This document shows, in pieces, positions 61,890 through 64,000 of a DNA stretch of 64,000 bases; positions within the stretch are counted from its first letter, which is position 1; every line of letters starts with the position of its first letter. The stretch covers positions 310,001 through 374,000 of the forward strand of contig NZ_JARACP010000001.1 in the NCBI RefSeq assembly GCF_028765545.1, read 5' to 3'. This DNA is from Aliivibrio sp. S4MY1 (lineage in GTDB: Bacteria > Pseudomonadota > Gammaproteobacteria > Enterobacterales > Vibrionaceae). Under the pieces are notes generated by a model, which saw only the letters and a program-made list of their open reading frames with translations, was not told the origin of the DNA and made no database searches. The position numbers and the translations under genes were made by a program.

Positions 61890-62020
61890 ATCCATTTCCT
61901 CTCGTCATCCGTTTTTTTAATTAAGCCTCTATAAGGTTAGTTACTAAACCCTTATTTTGTCCAAGAAAAAACTGAAAATAGAATGAAAATTAATCAAGAA
62001 ATGTGGCAATGCGCAGATAT

Positions 62021-62048
62021 AAAAAAGGCGAACCTCAAAAAGTTCGCC
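62021..62048 (-). terminator. Terminator of folD
   Basis: On the minus strand GGCGAAC pairs with GTTCGCC around an 8-base loop, followed by six T. Confidence 0.87.
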
Positions 62049-62074
62049 AGTTGATATTTTTATCAGTAGGTTAA

Positions 62075-62932
62075 TTATTTACTGTGGTACTGTTCGCAGG
62101 CAAGTAATGTATTTTCAATAAGACTAGCAACTGTCATAGGGCCAACGCCACCAGGAACAGGAGTAATGTAGCTTGCTTTTGTTTTTGCTACGTCGTATTC
62201 AACATCACCGATTAACTTACCTGAGTCTAAACGGTTGATACCTACATCGACAACGACAGCGCCTTCTTTAATCCACTCACCTGGAATAAAGTTTGGTTTA
62301 CCAACGGCAACTACAACAAGGTCGGCTTGACGAATATGGTTTTCAAGATTTTTAGTGAATCGATGACAGGTTGTTGTGGTGCAACCAGCAAGCAGTAATT
62401 CAAGTGTCATAGGACGACCAACGATGTTTGATGCACCGACAACAACCGCATGCATTCCACGTACCTGAATATTGTAACGTTCAAGCAGGGTAATGATGCC
62501 TTTAGGTGTGCATGAACGCAATTTTGGAATGCGTTGAGAAAGGCGACCAACGTTATAGGGGTGAAAACCATCAACGTCTTTCTCTGGATCAATGTGCTCT
62601 AAAATTTTAGTACTGTCCATTCCTGCCGGAAGAGGAAGTTGAACTAAAATACCATCAATCTCTGCGTCTTGATTTAATGTGTCAATAATAGACAATAATT
62701 CAGCTTCTGTTGTGGTGGTTGGTAAATCGTAAGATTTTGAAATAAAGCCAACTTCTTCACAAGCACGGCGCTTGCTTCCAACATAAACTTGAGAGGCAGG
62801 ATCTTGTCCAACAAGAACGACAGCAAGGCCAGGAGCTCGAAGTCCTGCTTCTACGCGAGCTTTAACGCGAGCACCAACTTCAGAGCGAACGGTTTGAGAA
62901 ATGAGTTTTCCATCGATAATTTGAGCGGTCAT
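62075..62932 (-). CDS. folD: FolD, methylene-THF dehydrogenase/cyclohydrolase
   Basis: Bifunctional enzyme interconverting 5,10-methylene-THF and 10-formyl-THF. Signature segments are [14 protein letters not shown] with the catalytic Lys, [10 protein letters not shown], and [12 protein letters not shown] at the C terminus. ATG 62932 ([12 protein letters not shown]) has AAAGGA at six bases and gives 285 residues. The frame is open to 63001 but that extension is not part of the family. Confidence 0.96.
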   Translation of the reverse strand: MTAQIIDGKLISQTVRSEVGARVKARVEAGLRAPGLAVVLVGQDPASQVYVGSKRRACEEVGFISKSYDLPTTTTEAELLSIIDTLNQDAEIDGILVQLPLPAGMDSTKILEHIDPEKDVDGFHPYNVGRLSQRIPKLRSCTPKGIITLLERYNIQVRGMHAVVVGASNIVGRPMTLELLLAGCTTTTCHRFTKNLENHIRQADLVVVAVGKPNFIPGEWIKEGAVVVDVGINRLDSGKLIGDVEYDVAKTKASYITPVPGGVGPMTVASLIENTLLACEQYHSK

Positions 62933-63157
62933 AGTGATCCTTTGAAGGTCTAATACTAGGTTGACCCCCGTATTGTCGCAGAAAGTTAACTTAATAGCCA
63001 TAGAGCAAACGTTTGCCTATTGGTGGGATACTCTCGTTAAAATGAGAACTATGATTTGTTTTTTAGGTAAAAATGATTTTTTATTTGATGATTAGATCAA
63101 AGAGTGCACGATCTGCCCTTTTTTTCATCATTCGGTAAGATAATGATAAGAAAAGGA

Positions 63158-63185
63158 TTGATCTGTTTTCGGATATTCGTATAAT
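63158..63185 (+). promoter_or_regulatory. Promoter of the tRNA-Arg gene
   Basis: TTGATC and TATAAT separated by 16 bases, 13 bases before the mature tRNA. Confidence 0.75.
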
Positions 63186-63198
63186 CCTACCCCATAGA

Positions 63199-63275
63199 GC
63201 GCCCTTAGCTCAGCTGGATAGAGCACCTCCCTTCTAAGGAGGTGGTCGAAGGTTCGAATCCTTCAGGGCGTACCA
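63199..63275 (+). tRNA. tRNA-Arg (anticodon UCU)
   Basis: A 77-base cloverleaf with encoded CCA. Acceptor GCGCCCT/AGGGCGT, D arm GCTC-AGCTGGATA-GAGC, anticodon stem CCTCC/GGAGG with loop CTTCTAA (anticodon TCT), and T arm with GGTTCGAATCC. The first acceptor pair is G1-U72 rather than the usual G-C, with discriminator A73. It is a single gene with its own promoter and terminator. Confidence 0.97.
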
Positions 63276-63285
63276 AATTGAAAAA

Positions 63286-63319
63286 GCCGCATTAACCTTA
63301 TGGTTAGTGCGGCTTTTTT
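63286..63319 (+). terminator. Terminator of the tRNA-Arg gene
   Basis: GCCGCA-TAACC pairs with GGTTA-TGCGGC around a short loop, then six T, 11 bases beyond the CCA end. Confidence 0.88.
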
Positions 63320-63385
63320 CATTTCTGTCATATAACTTTTCAATGTGTTAGCGTTAGTTCATTACACTGTTAATGGATTACGCTC

Positions 63386-64000
63386 ATGTCTTTTTGGAAT
63401 GCTTTTTCAATTACAACTCGTTACGCTGAATTACCTCGCAGCTTTTTTACTTATGTTCAACCAACGCCGTTGGAAAATACACGTTGGGTTATATGGAACA
63501 GTAAACTTGCGACACAGTTTGGTTTACCTGAAGATCCTGAGAGTAATACAGAGTTACTTTCTTCTTTTTCTGGCGAGCATGTACCTGCTGTTTTTTCTCC
63601 ACTAGCAATGAAATATGCAGGCCATCAATTTGGTGGATACAACCCTGATCTTGGTGATGGGCGAGGATTATTACTTGCTGAAATTAAGGATAAAGAAGGA
63701 AACAGTGTTGACCTCCATTTAAAAGGGGCAGGGTTAACGCCTTATTCTCGATCTGGCGATGGTCGAGCAGTACTTCGATCTACCATTCGTGAATATTTGT
63801 GCAGTGAAGCTATGGCTGGATTAGGTATCCCTACAACACGAGCATTAGGGATGATGACGAGTGATACTCCCGTTTTTAGGGAGGGTTATGAAACAGGAGC
63901 ATTACTTGTCCGAATGGCTGAAACTCATATTCGATTTGGACATTTCGAACATCTGTTTTATTCAAATTTATTATCAGAGCAGAAATTATTGGCGGATAAG
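63386..64000 (+). CDS. selO: SelO (YdiU) protein adenylyltransferase, N-terminal part
   Basis: The gene runs off the right edge with 205 codons visible and no stop. It begins [20 protein letters not shown] and shows the SelO landmarks [20 protein letters not shown] and [20 protein letters not shown]. SelO transfers AMP to protein hydroxyls in redox stress. The binding site before ATG 63386 is weak. A separate overlapping frame at 63345-63605 is a shadow. Confidence 0.93.
   Translation, partial: MSFWNAFSITTRYAELPRSFFTYVQPTPLENTRWVIWNSKLATQFGLPEDPESNTELLSSFSGEHVPAVFSPLAMKYAGHQFGGYNPDLGDGRGLLLAEIKDKEGNSVDLHLKGAGLTPYSRSGDGRAVLRSTIREYLCSEAMAGLGIPTTRALGMMTSDTPVFREGYETGALLVRMAETHIRFGHFEHLFYSNLLSEQKLLADK

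Noticed and set aside
63345-63605. 86-codon rightward frame near the right edge
   Set aside because: Out-of-frame shadow of selO, whose true frame is open to the window end.

Overview
The window is an ordinary chromosomal stretch of an AT-rich gammaproteobacterium of the Vibrionaceae, most likely Aliivibrio (the Vibrio fischeri group). I infer this from family content, gene order and protein sequences. There is no phage, integron, insertion sequence or CRISPR array. Nearly all the DNA is core genes separated by compact Rho-independent terminators. No wholly new multi-gene system is visible. The most interesting material is in the intergenic regions and in a few small or broken genes.

Layout. 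1-6446: cytochrome c maturation operon (end of ccmA, then ccmBCDEFGHI), followed by the lipoprotein gene mlaA. 7351-8037: a DUF2238 membrane protein whose 3' end runs through a 7-bp tandem repeat. 8203-15604: a fatty-acid block of two fadL-type porins (leftward) and fadI-fadJ (rightward). FadR-like operators lie in front of all three transcription units, and an orphan terminator between fadL2 and fadI suggests a small RNA. 15728-22404: M16 protease, sixA, smrB, prmB, an unlisted 37-residue small gene, and aroC. 22515-28899: TRIC-like and MgtC-like membrane proteins, epmC, yfcL, a HIT protein, lpxM, clcA and rlmA. 29410-32652: a KdgM-type porin, yfbU and fhs.

32868-41148: a CitA/CitB-type two-component pair, ybaK, rssA, a RhlE-type helicase, and a tctCBA tricarboxylate uptake operon with a large hairpin between tctC and tctB. 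The two-component pair probably controls the transporter. 41444-43445: a chemotaxis receptor gene broken by a frameshift that also removes the second membrane segment. 43754-47485: an unknown lipoprotein, purB, hflD and mnmA. 47602-53194: nitric oxide detoxification. norR is divergent from norVW across three NorR-type sites and a sigma-54 promoter, and norVW is followed closely by a flavin reductase and yeaR. 53256-56919: an unknown small acidic protein, a 57-residue lipoprotein, rluE and a monomeric isocitrate dehydrogenase. 57033-61889: yeaG-yeaH-ycgB stress operon. 62075-end: folD, tRNA-Arg(UCU) and the start of selO.

Many annotated starts were moved inward to an ATG, GTG or TTG with a proper ribosome binding site; each case is explained in its entry. 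All functions come from recognised family motifs read by eye. No database search was possible.
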